Positions 20,324 through 30,331 of a stretch of DNA of 64,000 nt are shown piece after piece. The stretch lies in contig OV121081.1 in NCBI GenBank assembly GCA_921293015.1, forward strand, positions 27,097,158-27,161,157. The letters are read 5' to 3'. This DNA is from Phorcus lineatus (lineage: Eukaryota; Mollusca; Gastropoda; Trochida; Trochidae). The position numbers and the translations under genes were made by a program. The notes beneath the pieces were generated by a model. It ran no database searches and was not told the origin of the DNA. It worked only from the letters and a program-made list of their open reading frames with translations. The number at the start of each line of letters is the position of its first letter. Position 1 is the stretch's first letter.

Positions 20324-23224
20324 ATGAGTTTTGATGTAGGTAGCTTCGTTGAGGACATTACAGAGGCTAGTATTCTCAAGCTTAAAGTTCCTGAGTTACT
20401 TGAAGTTGCAGGTCATTATGGTATCAGTGTTGATAAGTCAGCTCGTAAACCTACAATTCAGAATGTTCTGCTGGATTATTTGGTTAGTAAGAAGATTGTA
20501 GAAGGAGTTGATAATGAAAGTGTACAGGAAGTTGAGTCTCGTAGATTAGCTAGGCTTGAGGAGAGGGAGTTTGAGTTGAGAAAGTTGGAGTTGGAGTATA
20601 AATTTCAATTAGATAAGTTGAAGTTAGAAGCCAGGTCTTATTGTGATGTTGATATCACAAAATATGTCAGGTTGGTTCCTCAGTTCAGGGAGAGTGAAGT
20701 TGACACATACTTTTTGCATTTTGAGAAAATAGCTCACAATTTGAAGTGGCCTGTTAAGGTTTGGAGTACTTTGCTGCAGAGTGTACTTATTGGGAGAGCT
20801 CAGGAGGTGTATGCTTCACTATCTATAGATCAGAGTGCTGATTATCATTGTGTCAAGGCTGCTATTTTGAAGGCTTATGAGCTAGTCCCAGAGGCATACC
20901 GTCAGAAGTTTAGAAACTATAGGAAGTATGACAACCAGACTTATGTTGAGTTTGCTAGAGCCAAGATCACCACATTTGACAGATGGTGTTCTGCTGAGGA
21001 GGTTCAGAAAGATTATGAGAAGTTGAGGCAGTTAATGTTGGTTGAAGAGTTTAAAAGGTGTATTCCCAAAGAGGTCAAGGTGTATTTAGATGAACAGAAG
21101 GTTAGTTCAATAGAAGCAGCTGCATCAATGGCAGATCATTATTGTCTCACTCATAAAAGTTCATTTGGGAGAGGTTTTTCTACTCGGAGTAGTCAAGAAA
21201 GCAGAGATCAAGGTCATGACAGATTTCATCTCCAAGGTTATTCACATAGGAACAACTATCAGTCACCTAGTTTACAGGAGAACAATTTTTCTCAGTACAG
21301 TGGTTTTTCTCAGGGTCCTGTTGATCAGGGTCAGGTTAGTGACAGTTCAGTGCACACAGGTTACCGAGGCAAAGCGTTTTCTGATAACAAGTCTGATTAT
21401 CAGCAGAATGGTCATCCGGGGTTGTTTGGTCAATCCAGTCATTCAGGCTTAGAGTCTACAGGTCCATCTTGTGCTTATTGCAAGTCTAAAGGTCATTTGA
21501 TCAGTGAATGTCCTAAGCTCAAGAATAAAGGTCAAACTCCAAATTATAGAGATCCTCAAGGTCACGCTTGTTCCACAGTTTTGGATAGAGCTTCAGATGG
21601 GATTTCTAGTGATGATGTTTCTGTTGTTGCTCCTAAGGTTACTCCTGAAGTAGTTGTTACTAAAGGATCGTATGGCCCTTTCTTGTCCAAAGGGGAAGTT
21701 TCCCTTGTTGAAGCTGAGTCAGAAACTAAGTACATTACCATACTGCGTGATACTGGAGGTTTGCAAACTCTTTTATTAGAGGGTGTTTTACCACTGTCGG
21801 AGAAGACTTACACAGGGACTAGTATCCTTATGCAGGGCATTGAATGTGGGATGGTCGAGGTTCCTCTTCACACTGTTCATCTCAAGTCACAGTTGGTTAC
21901 TGGTAAAGTTATTGTGGGTGTGAGGTCACAGCTTCCAGTATCTGGTGTACAACTTCTGTTGGGTAACGATTTAGCAGGAGGTGAAGTTAGAGCTGTTAAT
22001 CCAGTTGTTTGTGAGGTTCCACTAGTTCGTAATGAAGTCCAGGAAACAGTGGATGGTGTAGATGTTTTGCCTTTCTGTGCAATGGACAAAGTCAAAGCTA
22101 TTTACCCACCAGAGGTAGTTGATATGTCTGACACATTTGATAGTGTATCGTCTATTAAGGCAGTACCTGCATCCGTCACACTAGAGGTTATTTCCAGTGG
22201 TGTTATGTCTAGTGACAGTTCTATTGAGGTTGAAAAGGCTGATCCAGAGTTGCAAAAATGTCGAGATAAAGCTACGCCTGAGGAAAAGATGAAGTTTGCA
22301 TCTGTTTGTTGCTATTGGAAGACAGATTGTATTATTGTATTGCTGCTCTTGTTATGTTCTTTGCTGGCCCGTTTAGATGCTAGGCTATCACATTTGGAAG
22401 AATCTTTGTCAAAGACAGATAGTTACCATTTGCCTAGAACTGATTATTGTATTGACAGGATAGAGAATGCCCAATTTGTAAGTAAGTTTGATCTTCTTAA
22501 GGGATACTGGCAGATCCCATTAAGTAAGAGGGCTAAACCAAGTACAACTATTGTAACACCACATGGAGTATACCAATATAAAGTCATGCCGTTTGGCCTG
22601 AAGAATGCACCAGCAACTTTTCAGCGCCTCATCAACAAAGCCACTGCCACCATCAACCATTGTGATGCATACATTGATGACGTCATCACAGCAACAGAGA
22701 CATGGAACGAGCACATCCAAATGATCATAGAGTTGATTCAGAAACTGTCCCATGCTCAGCTAACTGTGAACTTGATTAAGACTGAATTTGGAAAAGCGAC
22801 TGACTTACCTTGGACATGTCGTAGGTCAAGGCAAGATACAACCTGTGCAGACAAAGGTCGAGGCCATTGTCAAGTTCCTGGCACCCAAGAACAAGAAGGA
22901 ACTGATGAGTGTTCTGGGAGTAGCTGGATACCACAGGAAGTCTTCAAGAACTTTGCTCAAGTCGCTGCTCCTCTGACATACTTACTGAATGTGCAGTTTT
23001 CCTTGGACAAATGTAAGGCTTCGCTACAATACGGAGTAGTGTTATCGAACTCACCTGTGCTCTCGTCCGTGCTTTACAGCAGTTTATCTGTGTACAATCA
23101 TGCTACCAGAACAGGGTTTCACAGACCACAATCATCGAAATCAGAAACTAATGCGTTGGAGCATTTCACAATGATGACATCCTTGCTGACACACTCACGC
23201 GGAGGGAATGAAAAGGGACTCTGA
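20324..23224 (+). CDS. Gag-Pol remnant of the gypsy element (SCAN-like Gag, zinc knuckle, protease-like, partial RT)
   Basis: One open frame of 966 codons from the first ATG after the leader. Residues about 60-105 are a charged helical stretch. About 110-275 form a SCAN-like capsid domain with KYVRLVPQFRESEVDTYFLH, LILKAYELVPEAYRQ-like and LRQLMLVEEFKRC signatures, as in Gmr1-like gypsy Gag proteins from which the vertebrate SCAN domain is thought to derive. C383-C386-H391-C396 is a CCHC knuckle. LRDTG at about 475-478 and LLLGNDLAGG near 545 mark an aspartic-protease-like region. About 705-815 is reverse-transcriptase palm with KFDLLKGYWQIPLS, MPFGLKNAPATFQ and YIDD. The protein is Gag-dominated, and its pol portion is broken, so it is a fossil rather than a working polyprotein. 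Confidence 0.9.
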   Translation: MSFDVGSFVEDITEASILKLKVPELLEVAGHYGISVDKSARKPTIQNVLLDYLVSKKIVEGVDNESVQEVESRRLARLEEREFELRKLELEYKFQLDKLKLEARSYCDVDITKYVRLVPQFRESEVDTYFLHFEKIAHNLKWPVKVWSTLLQSVLIGRAQEVYASLSIDQSADYHCVKAAILKAYELVPEAYRQKFRNYRKYDNQTYVEFARAKITTFDRWCSAEEVQKDYEKLRQLMLVEEFKRCIPKEVKVYLDEQKVSSIEAAASMADHYCLTHKSSFGRGFSTRSSQESRDQGHDRFHLQGYSHRNNYQSPSLQENNFSQYSGFSQGPVDQGQVSDSSVHTGYRGKAFSDNKSDYQQNGHPGLFGQSSHSGLESTGPSCAYCKSKGHLISECPKLKNKGQTPNYRDPQGHACSTVLDRASDGISSDDVSVVAPKVTPEVVVTKGSYGPFLSKGEVSLVEAESETKYITILRDTGGLQTLLLEGVLPLSEKTYTGTSILMQGIECGMVEVPLHTVHLKSQLVTGKVIVGVRSQLPVSGVQLLLGNDLAGGEVRAVNPVVCEVPLVRNEVQETVDGVDVLPFCAMDKVKAIYPPEVVDMSDTFDSVSSIKAVPASVTLEVISSGVMSSDSSIEVEKADPELQKCRDKATPEEKMKFASVCCYWKTDCIIVLLLLLCSLLARLDARLSHLEESLSKTDSYHLPRTDYCIDRIENAQFVSKFDLLKGYWQIPLSKRAKPSTTIVTPHGVYQYKVMPFGLKNAPATFQRLINKATATINHCDAYIDDVITATETWNEHIQMIIELIQKLSHAQLTVNLIKTEFGKATDLPWTCRRSRQDTTCADKGRGHCQVPGTQEQEGTDECSGSSWIPQEVFKNFAQVAAPLTYLLNVQFSLDKCKASLQYGVVLSNSPVLSSVLYSSLSVYNHATRTGFHRPQSSKSETNALEHFTMMTSLLTHSRGGNEKGL

Positions 23225-23500
23225 TAAATTGTGACTTTTATTTCATGTGAAATGTGTGGGGGGAAATGTGACTGTTTGTTCATTCAACAACAATATGATT
23301 CCCATGATATAAATGGAAAAAAAATGTGTATATTGTTATGCAATGTGTATATGTCACTATATGAATTATGCCATGGCATAAATCTTACAAGTATTCATGC
23401 TGCTGATAATAATGTATTCCAATAACTGTATTATCAGTATTTTATGATTTGAATTTTGAAGTTGTCCATCACATTTCATATCATGGAAAACTTCTTTTTC

Positions 23501-23511
23501 AAGGGGGGAAG
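23501..23511 (+). promoter_or_regulatory. Polypurine tract
   Basis: AAGGGGGGAAG ends exactly one base before the TG of the 3' LTR, the standard position for the plus-strand primer of an LTR element. Confidence 0.85.
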
Positions 23512-24034
23512 TGTTATGTGTATGTGTATTTCATGTACATTCAAATGTACATTTTAACCTTATTCCCCAAGAGAGTGATTAGCTTCAGCTTCAGTGTGTA
23601 TTGTTCTTTTAATTGATTGAGTAGCTTCTGCCTTTAATTGTCTTTGTTTAACTCTGAGGGGCTTGGGTACTTGGGTAAAAGCATAAGCTTGTATCTTTTA
23701 GTGGGTAATCTTAAAAATGGGCTTTTTAGTATTATGAGTTAGTTGCTGTAGAGACTTTATATACACCAGGTCGGTGACTGATTCAGAATTTAACCATGTC
23801 GGTGATTATATTTCATATTGATTGTTAAGCCCTATTTACTTTGTTAGTCTGCCAGAATACCTTTGTGTACTTATATTTTGTAATCCTTTGCATTTAGATA
23901 TTATATATTAAGCTTATCCTGCATTTTATTAAATCCCTTTTTAGTCTCCTAAATTGTTGTGTGATATCTTTTAAATACTTGTTATGTGGTAGATTGGGGT
24001 TTTGCCCATTAAACCTTCCATCTGACACATAACA
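23512..24034 (+). repeat. 3' LTR
   Basis: 523 bp, same ends and length as the 5' LTR and one substitution different from it. The insertion-site duplicate ATAT follows immediately. Confidence 0.95.
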
Positions 24035-24991
24035 ATATAGTGGCAATATGAATGTATCACCCTTGGGCTACAAATAACGAAGACAGACACACATAATTTA
24101 GTAGTGTATGCTTTAAATTGCAATTTAAAAGGTTGTCGTTCGATTGTTTTTAAGTTGAATTATTTGTTAAAATATTAAAATGGTCAAAGTATATCATTAG
24201 ATTTTTAAACAATTATGTAGTTACTTTTCACGGTATGCATAGACACAACATGCATTTCACTAAGTTTTAGGAGATATAAATTGTCCCCTGAAATTTTATA
24301 TTAAAATACTTAATTTTAATAAACTATTGTATATCCTTAAGTTGGTGAATGGTATAGACCTTAAGATTTCAAGAATGTATCTTCTTGAAAAGTTCATATG
24401 TTAGAGAGAAATAATTATCAAAAGTAATATACATCGTGTTAAATGTTTCCTGTATAAATAATGCATTACCTTGTCGATATCGTGTTGCCTGAACCTAAAC
24501 CTCATGTGTAAACAAAATCAATTTGAGGTCTTTAGAAAGATTTGAAACCTTCACTTGGCACATATGAAAAAGGTTCGTACTTCGAAGTTGCAAGAACAGT
24601 GATCGATGAAAGAGAAGGATTTCGGTAGGCAGAAAGGATGTTAACGTCGAATAAATTGAATGTGTACCGAGGGAAGAGAAGCTTTGCAAATAATTATGCA
24701 TGTAAAAATAAGGAAGATTTCCTTCGAAAACCGTTTCTTTAATTACTTTTTCAAGTAAACCTAACCGATATGTATGTTTCAGGTCTGATTGTATTTAAGG
24801 GCATGTCAATGAAATAGAAACACCAATTCAACAATTACACCAACCTAAAATGAATTCAGACACGAATCTAGGAATCTAGATATACATATTTATATATTCG
24901 AAATGTAACAATACATGCATATTCTACCCTTGTTCTTCAAAACGGTTAATCGATAATGTTCAATAGTTTCAAAAGTCTGCTCATCCCTTAT
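24035..24991. other. AT-rich stretch, no gene recognised
   Basis: No supported gene. The last 40 bases (GTTTCAAAAGTCTGCTCATC then CCTTATTA) are the left flank of the 170-bp satellite element and resemble the sequence at 48,765-48,800. Confidence 0.5.
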
Positions 24992-26455
24992 TATACCCCC
25001 GCCTTACAGCGTAAGCGGGGGTATATAGCGTTCATTCTGTCCGTCCGTCTGTCCGTCTGTCCGTCTGTCTGTCTGTCCGTCTGTCCGTCTGTCCGTCTGT
25101 CCGTCCGTCACAAATCTTTGTCCGGAGCATATCTCCTAAACTATACATGCTACCTTCACCAAACTTCATACACTTATCAACCATGATCCCTAGATGTGCC
25201 TTTTGAGGGTTAGACCAACAAATGATTTTTATGTTTTGCGGTTTCCATGGAAACATGACTAAAACAGTGACTCTATGACCAAGTTCTTTGTCCGGAGCAT
25301 ATCTCCTAAACTATACATGCTAGCTTCACCAAACTTCATACACTTATCAACCATGATCCCTAGATGTGCCTTTTGAGGGTTAGACCAACAAATGATTTTT
25401 ATTTTTTGCGGTTTCCATGGAAACATGACTAAAACAGTGACTCTATGACCAAGTCCTTTGTCCGGAGCATATCTCCTAAACTATACATGCTAGCTTCATC
25501 AAAATTTATACACTTATCAACCATGATCCCTAGATGTGCCTTTTGAGGGTTAGACCAACAAATGATTTTTATTTTTTGCGGTTTCCATGGAAACATGACT
25601 AAAACAGTGACTCTATGACCAAGTTCTTTGTCCGGAGCATATCTCCTAAACTATACATGCTAGCTTCACCAAACTTCATACACTTATCAACCATGATCCC
25701 TAGATGTGCCTTTTGAGGGTTAGACCAACAAATGATTTTTATTTTTTGCGGTTTCCATGGAAACATGACTAAAACAGTGACTCTATGACCAAGTCCTTTG
25801 TCCGGAGCATATCTCCTAAACTATACATGCTAGCTTCATCAAAATTTATACACTTATCAACCATGATCCCTAGATGTGCAGCTGCATGCCTTTTGAGGGT
25901 TAGACTAACAAATGATTTTTATTTTTTGCGGTTTCCATGGAAACATGACTTAAACAGTGACAAAGTCCTTTGTACAGAGTATATCTTCATAACTATACAT
26001 GCTATCTTTACCAAACTTCATACACTTATCAACCATGATCCATTGATGTGCCTTTTGAGGGTTAGACCAACAAATGATTTTTAATTTTTTTGCGGTTTCC
26101 ATGGAAACATGACTAAAACAGTGAATTTATGACTAAGTCCTTTGTCCGGAGTATATCTTCTAAACCGTACATGCTATCATCACCAAACTTCATACACTTA
26201 TCCATATTGGTGCATCTCTTGAGGGTAAGACTAAAAAATTATTTTTATTTTTTGCGTTTTACATGGAAACGTTACTAAAACAATGACTATCTGACAAAGT
26301 GCTTTTGTCTGAGCATATCTCCTAAACTATACATGCTAGCTTCAACAAACTTAATACACTTATCAACCATGATCCCTAAGTGAGCTTTTTGAGGGTAAGA
26401 CCAACAAAGAAAGCCAGACTATAGTTTGAAGCGGGGGTATGTGAGCTGTGCTCAC
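24992..26455. mobile_element. Hairpin-bounded element carrying about eight 170-bp tandem repeats
   Basis: The left end is a strong hairpin: TATACCCCCGC (24992-25002) pairs with GCGGGGGTATA (25015-25025), and the loop pairs again through TTAC/GTAA. A (TGTC/CGTC)n microsatellite follows at 25040-25108. Then come about eight monomers starting near 25111, 25281, 25451, 25621, 25791, 25965, 26136 and 26300. The spacing is exactly 170 bp among the central copies, and divergence grows towards the right. Each monomer has CTTTGTCCGGAGCATATCTC, CAAACTTCATACACTTATCA and the palindrome GTTTCCATGGAAAC. The right end carries GCGGGGGTAT (26431-26440), inverted to the left ATACCCCCGC, then a second hairpin GTGAGC-TGT-GCTCAC (26441-26455). 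No protein is encoded. It looks non-autonomous, and its mobilising enzyme is unknown. Confidence 0.8.
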
Positions 26456-26600
26456 TTCTTTACTTGTTAAGTTAGAAACTGGTCTGTCTTACACCTCCTT
26501 AGATCCCTTGAGTAGGTAAAATTGATTAAGTAATTTTCAAGATTAAATTGAATTTTTTAAGACGTAGAAAGGTTGCTGCACTTCAGGTCAATCTCGGAGC
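26456..26600. repeat. Flank paralogous to 48,780-48,930
   Basis: The sequence AAGTTAGAAACTGGTCTGTC-TTAC-CCTC ... AGGTTGCTGCA-TT-GGTCAATCTC is shared, with substitutions, by the interval starting near 48,795. At the second site the two flanks of the satellite element are contiguous. Confidence 0.65.
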
Positions 26601-26797
26601 ACTATTAATAGAATGTATGTAGCGGTTTTTGTTCCCAGTGCCGTCTATACCCTTCGACAGTATTTTAAAACAATCTTAATTTATAAACCCCGAGCAACAT
26701 ATGTTTGTATGTTTGTATTAATATATATAATATTGATGCCTTAAAGAAACAGTGTGATTCATTACCACATTTGAAAACTTTTGTATAAATAAAATAC

Positions 26798-26920
26798 TCC
26801 GTCTTTTTCCTCATCCTGTCGATCCCTTTCTCCCTGGTCTGTCCACTCTCTTTTGGATGCTTGTCATACACGTGTTTAAAAACTGAAATATTGTTCAAAG
26901 CACGTTAAACTCCAACTCAA
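26798..26920 (-). repeat. Partial copy of the AACACGTGGATGAC repeat (minus)
   Basis: The plus strand reads CGATCCCTTTCTCCCTGGTC ... GGATGCTTGTCATACACGTG ... GAAATATTGTTCAAAGCACG ... CAACTCA, the reverse complement of the left half of the family unit. It is immediately followed by a right-half piece in the other orientation. Confidence 0.75.
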
Positions 26921-26937
26921 CCATCACCCCAACCAGA

Positions 26938-27035
26938 TGCCCCTGCCAGAAGCATATAAGATCTGGTTGGCATAGCTCTCATTGTTTCTTGACCATGAAA
27001 AACACCACAATGAGGTATTGAACCAAGTGGTGGGA
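26938..27035 (+). repeat. Partial copy of the AACACGTGGATGAC repeat (plus)
   Basis: TGCCCCTGCCAGAAG ... TGGTTGGCATAGCTCTCA ... GTATTGAACCAAGTGGTGG corresponds to the right half of the family unit in plus orientation. Together with the preceding minus-orientation half it makes a head-to-head composite. Confidence 0.65.
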
Positions 27036-27479
27036 CAATGACAGAAGAAGCAACGTTATTATTTATCCGATGTACGGCCAATTCCCCTTTGATATTTTCG
27101 CAATGGTAAATGGTGAAAAAGAAAAACCGATATCTATTAGTTACAAATCTATCACGAAACCCATATTTCCGACATTCTGATTTCGCAATTGTGAAGGAGA
27201 GGGGCAGTTCTAGGGTGCACCCAGCAACATCTGGCTGACGACGTTGGGATGTTTCAGCATTGTTGCCGATCGGGCATGTAAAGATGAAAGGAAACGATGT
27301 CGCTCAGTGAAGACAGGCGATCAAAATAAAAACACAGACAGACACTTTACTCTCTCTCTCTCAATAATTTGAAACAAGAAATATCCGGCGGATCACATTT
27401 AGACGCATTTAGAGTGTATAACAAACAGGTTTTAAAGTCATCAATTAAAACAGAAATTCACTTTCCCGGAAAACTTATC
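27036..27479. other. No gene recognised
   Basis: Includes a short (CT)n run near 27350. The plus-strand open frame that starts at 27369 runs into the antisense side of the gypsy fragment that follows and is not accepted as a gene. Confidence 0.5.
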
Positions 27480-27995
27480 GATTATCAAACTAAATTCATA
27501 ACATATCAAAGCCCAAACGGTTTAGAGAAATTGGCGTATCCTAGTACAGGTGGTGCTGACAAGCATCTCTTCAATGTGTTGAAGGCTCCTGCTTGCTGTT
27601 GTCCCCAATACCAATCCTGTGTGTTCTTTGGCTTTCTAGATTTCTTGGATGAAGTCTTCGGGAGAAGATCCGAGAGAGGTCTTGCTATTTTTGAAAATTC
27701 TTGACAAATTTTCTGTTTAAGTCTGCAAAGCCTAGAAAATGTACTTGCTCAGGTGTGGAAAGTGTTGGCTAGTTCCGAATCTTGTCTACCTTGTCAGGAT
27801 CAACCTCAATTCCATCAGCAGACATAATGTAGCCAACATATCATTTGAAGAATTTATACTTATTTGGAGCAAGTGTCAAACCACACTCCTTAAGACACCG
27901 AAACACAAGTTCTAACCGTTCCACATGCTCCTGGTAGTTCCTTGAAAATATGATCAGATCACCAAAGTATATGAGACATGCTCACTGGGAGCCCC
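27480..27995 (-). mobile_element. Ty3/gypsy pol fragment (RT C-terminus into RNase H), broken fossil
   Basis: On the minus strand, in order: YFGDLIIFSRNYQEHVERLE and CGLTLAPNKYKFF, then SADGIEVDPDKVDKI, then TPEQV near FLGFADLNRKFVKNF, then CLSAPPVLGYANF. These are the palm end and thumb of a gypsy reverse transcriptase followed by the start of the RNase H domain. It is unrelated in position and orientation to the young element at 19.6 kb. No LTRs were seen. It is broken, with several breaks, and looks old. Confidence 0.8.
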
Positions 27996-28299
27996 ATTGT
28001 TGCGGCCGTGATTTACCCTTTATCACAAAGGAGAAGGTGAGATACCTTCTTTATTCCGTAGGAATAATATGGGAGATGTACGACACTCTTTAACACAATC
28101 GTAAAATAATAAATACAAACTCATTCATCATAAAATGTAAATATATCACAACATAATTCATTACTAAAATGCATTTCATAAATCATTATTTTCATACGAA
28201 TGCAAAGACACCATTTACTGTAGTAATGCACACATCAGAGTCATACGTGTAGAAATATAAATGTCATATACATTCCATTCAGAAATATTATATATATTA

Positions 28300-28875
28300 T
28301 TTATCGCTATCAAACAAAGGTTACAAGATGTATATTCCCAAACTTGGCATATTCAAAATGTCTGTGTCATTATTCAAATATAAAATCCTTACTTTCTCCT
28401 GAAAAATATGTATCTGAACTTCATGATATAAATTTGGGGAGATCTTTCTGTAAAATACGAATATCATTAATGTAAATGTTCTTAGAAAGAAAAATGTGCA
28501 AGATGAAAAACAAAGTTTATGTCATAAATGTAATGAACGCTATGTTGAAAATGAATTCCATGTACTTCTTATTTGTAAACATTACCAAACTCTGAGAGAT
28601 AGATACCTACGTATGGTTACAACTGTGTATAAAGATAAGCAATTAATGATTAATATTCTGCATTCGGGAACTATTAATACAATATTATCTATTTCAATGT
28701 TCCTAAAAAGATTTTTTAACTACGACAGAAGTAATTCCATTAATACTTTTTTCACGTGACTCTAATATTTCAATGTAAACCACTACTGTACTGAACTCAT
28801 ATGGCCTCGCATTACTGAATAAAGCTTCTATCTATCTATCTGTCTGTTTGTCTGTCTGTCTGTCATACAGAAATA
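28300..28875 (+). mobile_element. LINE 3' end: ORF2 C-terminus, 3' UTR and microsatellite tail
   Basis: An open frame ending at 28759 carries the C-terminal zinc-ribbon-like motif of many LINE ORF2 proteins: CHKCNERYVENEFHVLLICK followed by HYQTLRDRYL (C-x2-C ... E-x-H-x4-C). Further upstream, at about 28325-28470, related pieces (RLQDVYSQTWH, LSPEKYVSELHDIN-like) lie in other frames, so the ORF is frameshifted and 5'-truncated. After the stop come a short 3' UTR with GAATAAAGCTT and a (CTAT)n(CTGT)n tail at about 28828-28863, the usual end of a target-primed insertion. The clade was not assigned. Confidence 0.75.
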
Positions 28876-30084
28876 ACCACCAGCTGGTTATACAAAATGT
28901 AAGATGACTGGAATTAGTTCAGTCATGGTAAGTGATTTATATATAATACAATATTGACAAATTCTGTCCTCAATGTGTGATCAAATCACACGTTACAAAC
29001 TGATAAAATCCGCATTCGCACACGCATTCTGATAAAATATTGTTGACACCATTACTAATTACACTATAATAATTATATAACTTGAAAATGCTTAGTTGTA
29101 TCTATTTATGTCATTTATACATTTCTATGTGAATATAACTATAATCTTATTTGATTACTAACCTTAAATGTAGATAAAGTCTTGTCTTGGTGTGCACATC
29201 AGGTAGGGTGATAGGTGCGGTGCAAGTGAAATATGGCGGTGACCTAGTGATTTGAAATTAGCCAATCCTGATCAGCTTGCGTGATCACAACAGTGACAGC
29301 ACTGGCAGAAAGATGGAATATACTACCCTCCCTATAAAAAATATAATGGACAGATCCAAACCAATCAGAGGAATAAACTAAACATTTAAAATACTACTCA
29401 CTGACAACTGTTCATTGCCAACTTTATGAACCTCTATTGACTACAAAACACCATAAACATGTATATACACTTGAATAAAAATAACAGAACACATATTAAA
29501 ATAAATGCTTTAATTTCACACTATTACATAATCCGAGTTGAAATTAAATATAGTTTAAACACTTCGTCCGTCTAAATTTAGCTCTAACCCTATTATAAAC
29601 AAAAGAAGGGGGAAATTGACAATTAATGAAATGAAACACCTTTCACTTTATGTAAACATTGACACTGGTTCTAAAATCGCCATTCCCTATAAAACAAAAC
29701 AAAGGAGTGATATACACAGGACATTAATATATCAATTAAGATACATGTCTGTGTACGGGATATCGAAAGCCTACTTGAAAGTCATCAGGTTTTTCTAACC
29801 AACGCAATTCGCATTGTCATCTATAATAGTGATCTTGATATAAAAATTGTTTACGAAATATGGACCTATTATGTTCAGTGTGCTCATCAATACATTGCGT
29901 ATGGTTTAATGGAAATCTAAAGGTATTGTTTACCATTAGCACTTGAGGGTTAAGGATGAAGTTGTCACAGGTAGCATGTGTTTTTGTAGAAAGGAATAAT
30001 TTCTAGAAGGTAAGTGATCAGTTACATGTATGTGAATCAAGTACTAGATATTGCATGACCAATAACTTGATTCAATTATATGAT
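28876..30084. other. AT-rich stretch, no gene recognised
   Basis: No supported gene. Around 29,210-29,340 the sequence is less AT-rich and contains a TATAAAAAATATAA stretch, but no transcript can be tied to it. Confidence 0.5.
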
Positions 30085-30331
30085 CATCCTGCTTCATCAG
30101 CGTAATTGAATCCGCTGATCGAGCTCCTTCCATATACCCTGATCTATTTCGAGTCAAATACCTCGTATGGCTGGCGCGGCTTGATGTTCGTGGCTGTTCT
30201 CACCTGTTCATCCGGGTTGTGCCGCTGTTGCTGGATGAGAGTCGTCTCATTGGCTGGTAAGATAGCTAGCGATACGAGGCTTTTGGCCTAAAGGATATCA
30301 GCGGTTTCAATTTCGCTGATGCAGCAGGATG
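30085..30331. mobile_element. 247-bp MITE with 35-bp terminal inverted repeats
   Basis: The left end opens CATCCTGCTTCATCAGCG and the right end, reverse-complemented, opens CATCCTGCTGCATCAGCG. The two 35-bp ends match at 32 positions. The interior is GC-richer than its surroundings and contains a second inverted pair, CCTCGTAT / ATACGAGG. No transposase is encoded. Target-site duplication is not clear: TATGAT precedes the left end and recurs three bases after the right end. I do not assign a superfamily. Confidence 0.75.

Larger units (their letters stand above)
19648..24034 (+). mobile_element. Ty3/gypsy-type LTR retrotransposon, broken, recently inserted
   Basis: A 4.39-kb element bounded by two direct 523-bp LTRs that begin TGTTATGTGT and end ACACATAACA. 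It has a primer-binding site after the 5' LTR, a single long frame in the middle and a polypurine tract just before the 3' LTR. A 4-bp ATAT duplication (19644-19647 and 24035-24038) flanks it. Parts seen in order: Gag with a SCAN-like capsid region, one CCHC zinc knuckle, an aspartic-protease-like region and a piece of reverse transcriptase. RNase H and integrase are not recognised, and at 4.39 kb it is shorter than most autonomous gypsy elements. It is broken, with a few breaks in the pol part. The LTRs differ at one position, so the insertion is very young. Confidence 0.93.

Noticed and set aside
25032-25256. Serine/arginine-rich frames with repeated SVCPS- or TDGQTDR-like units
   Set aside because: They are translations of the (TGTC/CGTC)n microsatellite.
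25111-26455. Regular direct repeats considered as a CRISPR-like array
   Set aside because: The unit is 170 bp with no short spacers, and the context is animal DNA. It is a satellite.
27369-27704. 111-codon plus-strand frame
   Set aside because: Most of it is the antisense side of the minus-strand gypsy RT/RNase H fragment.
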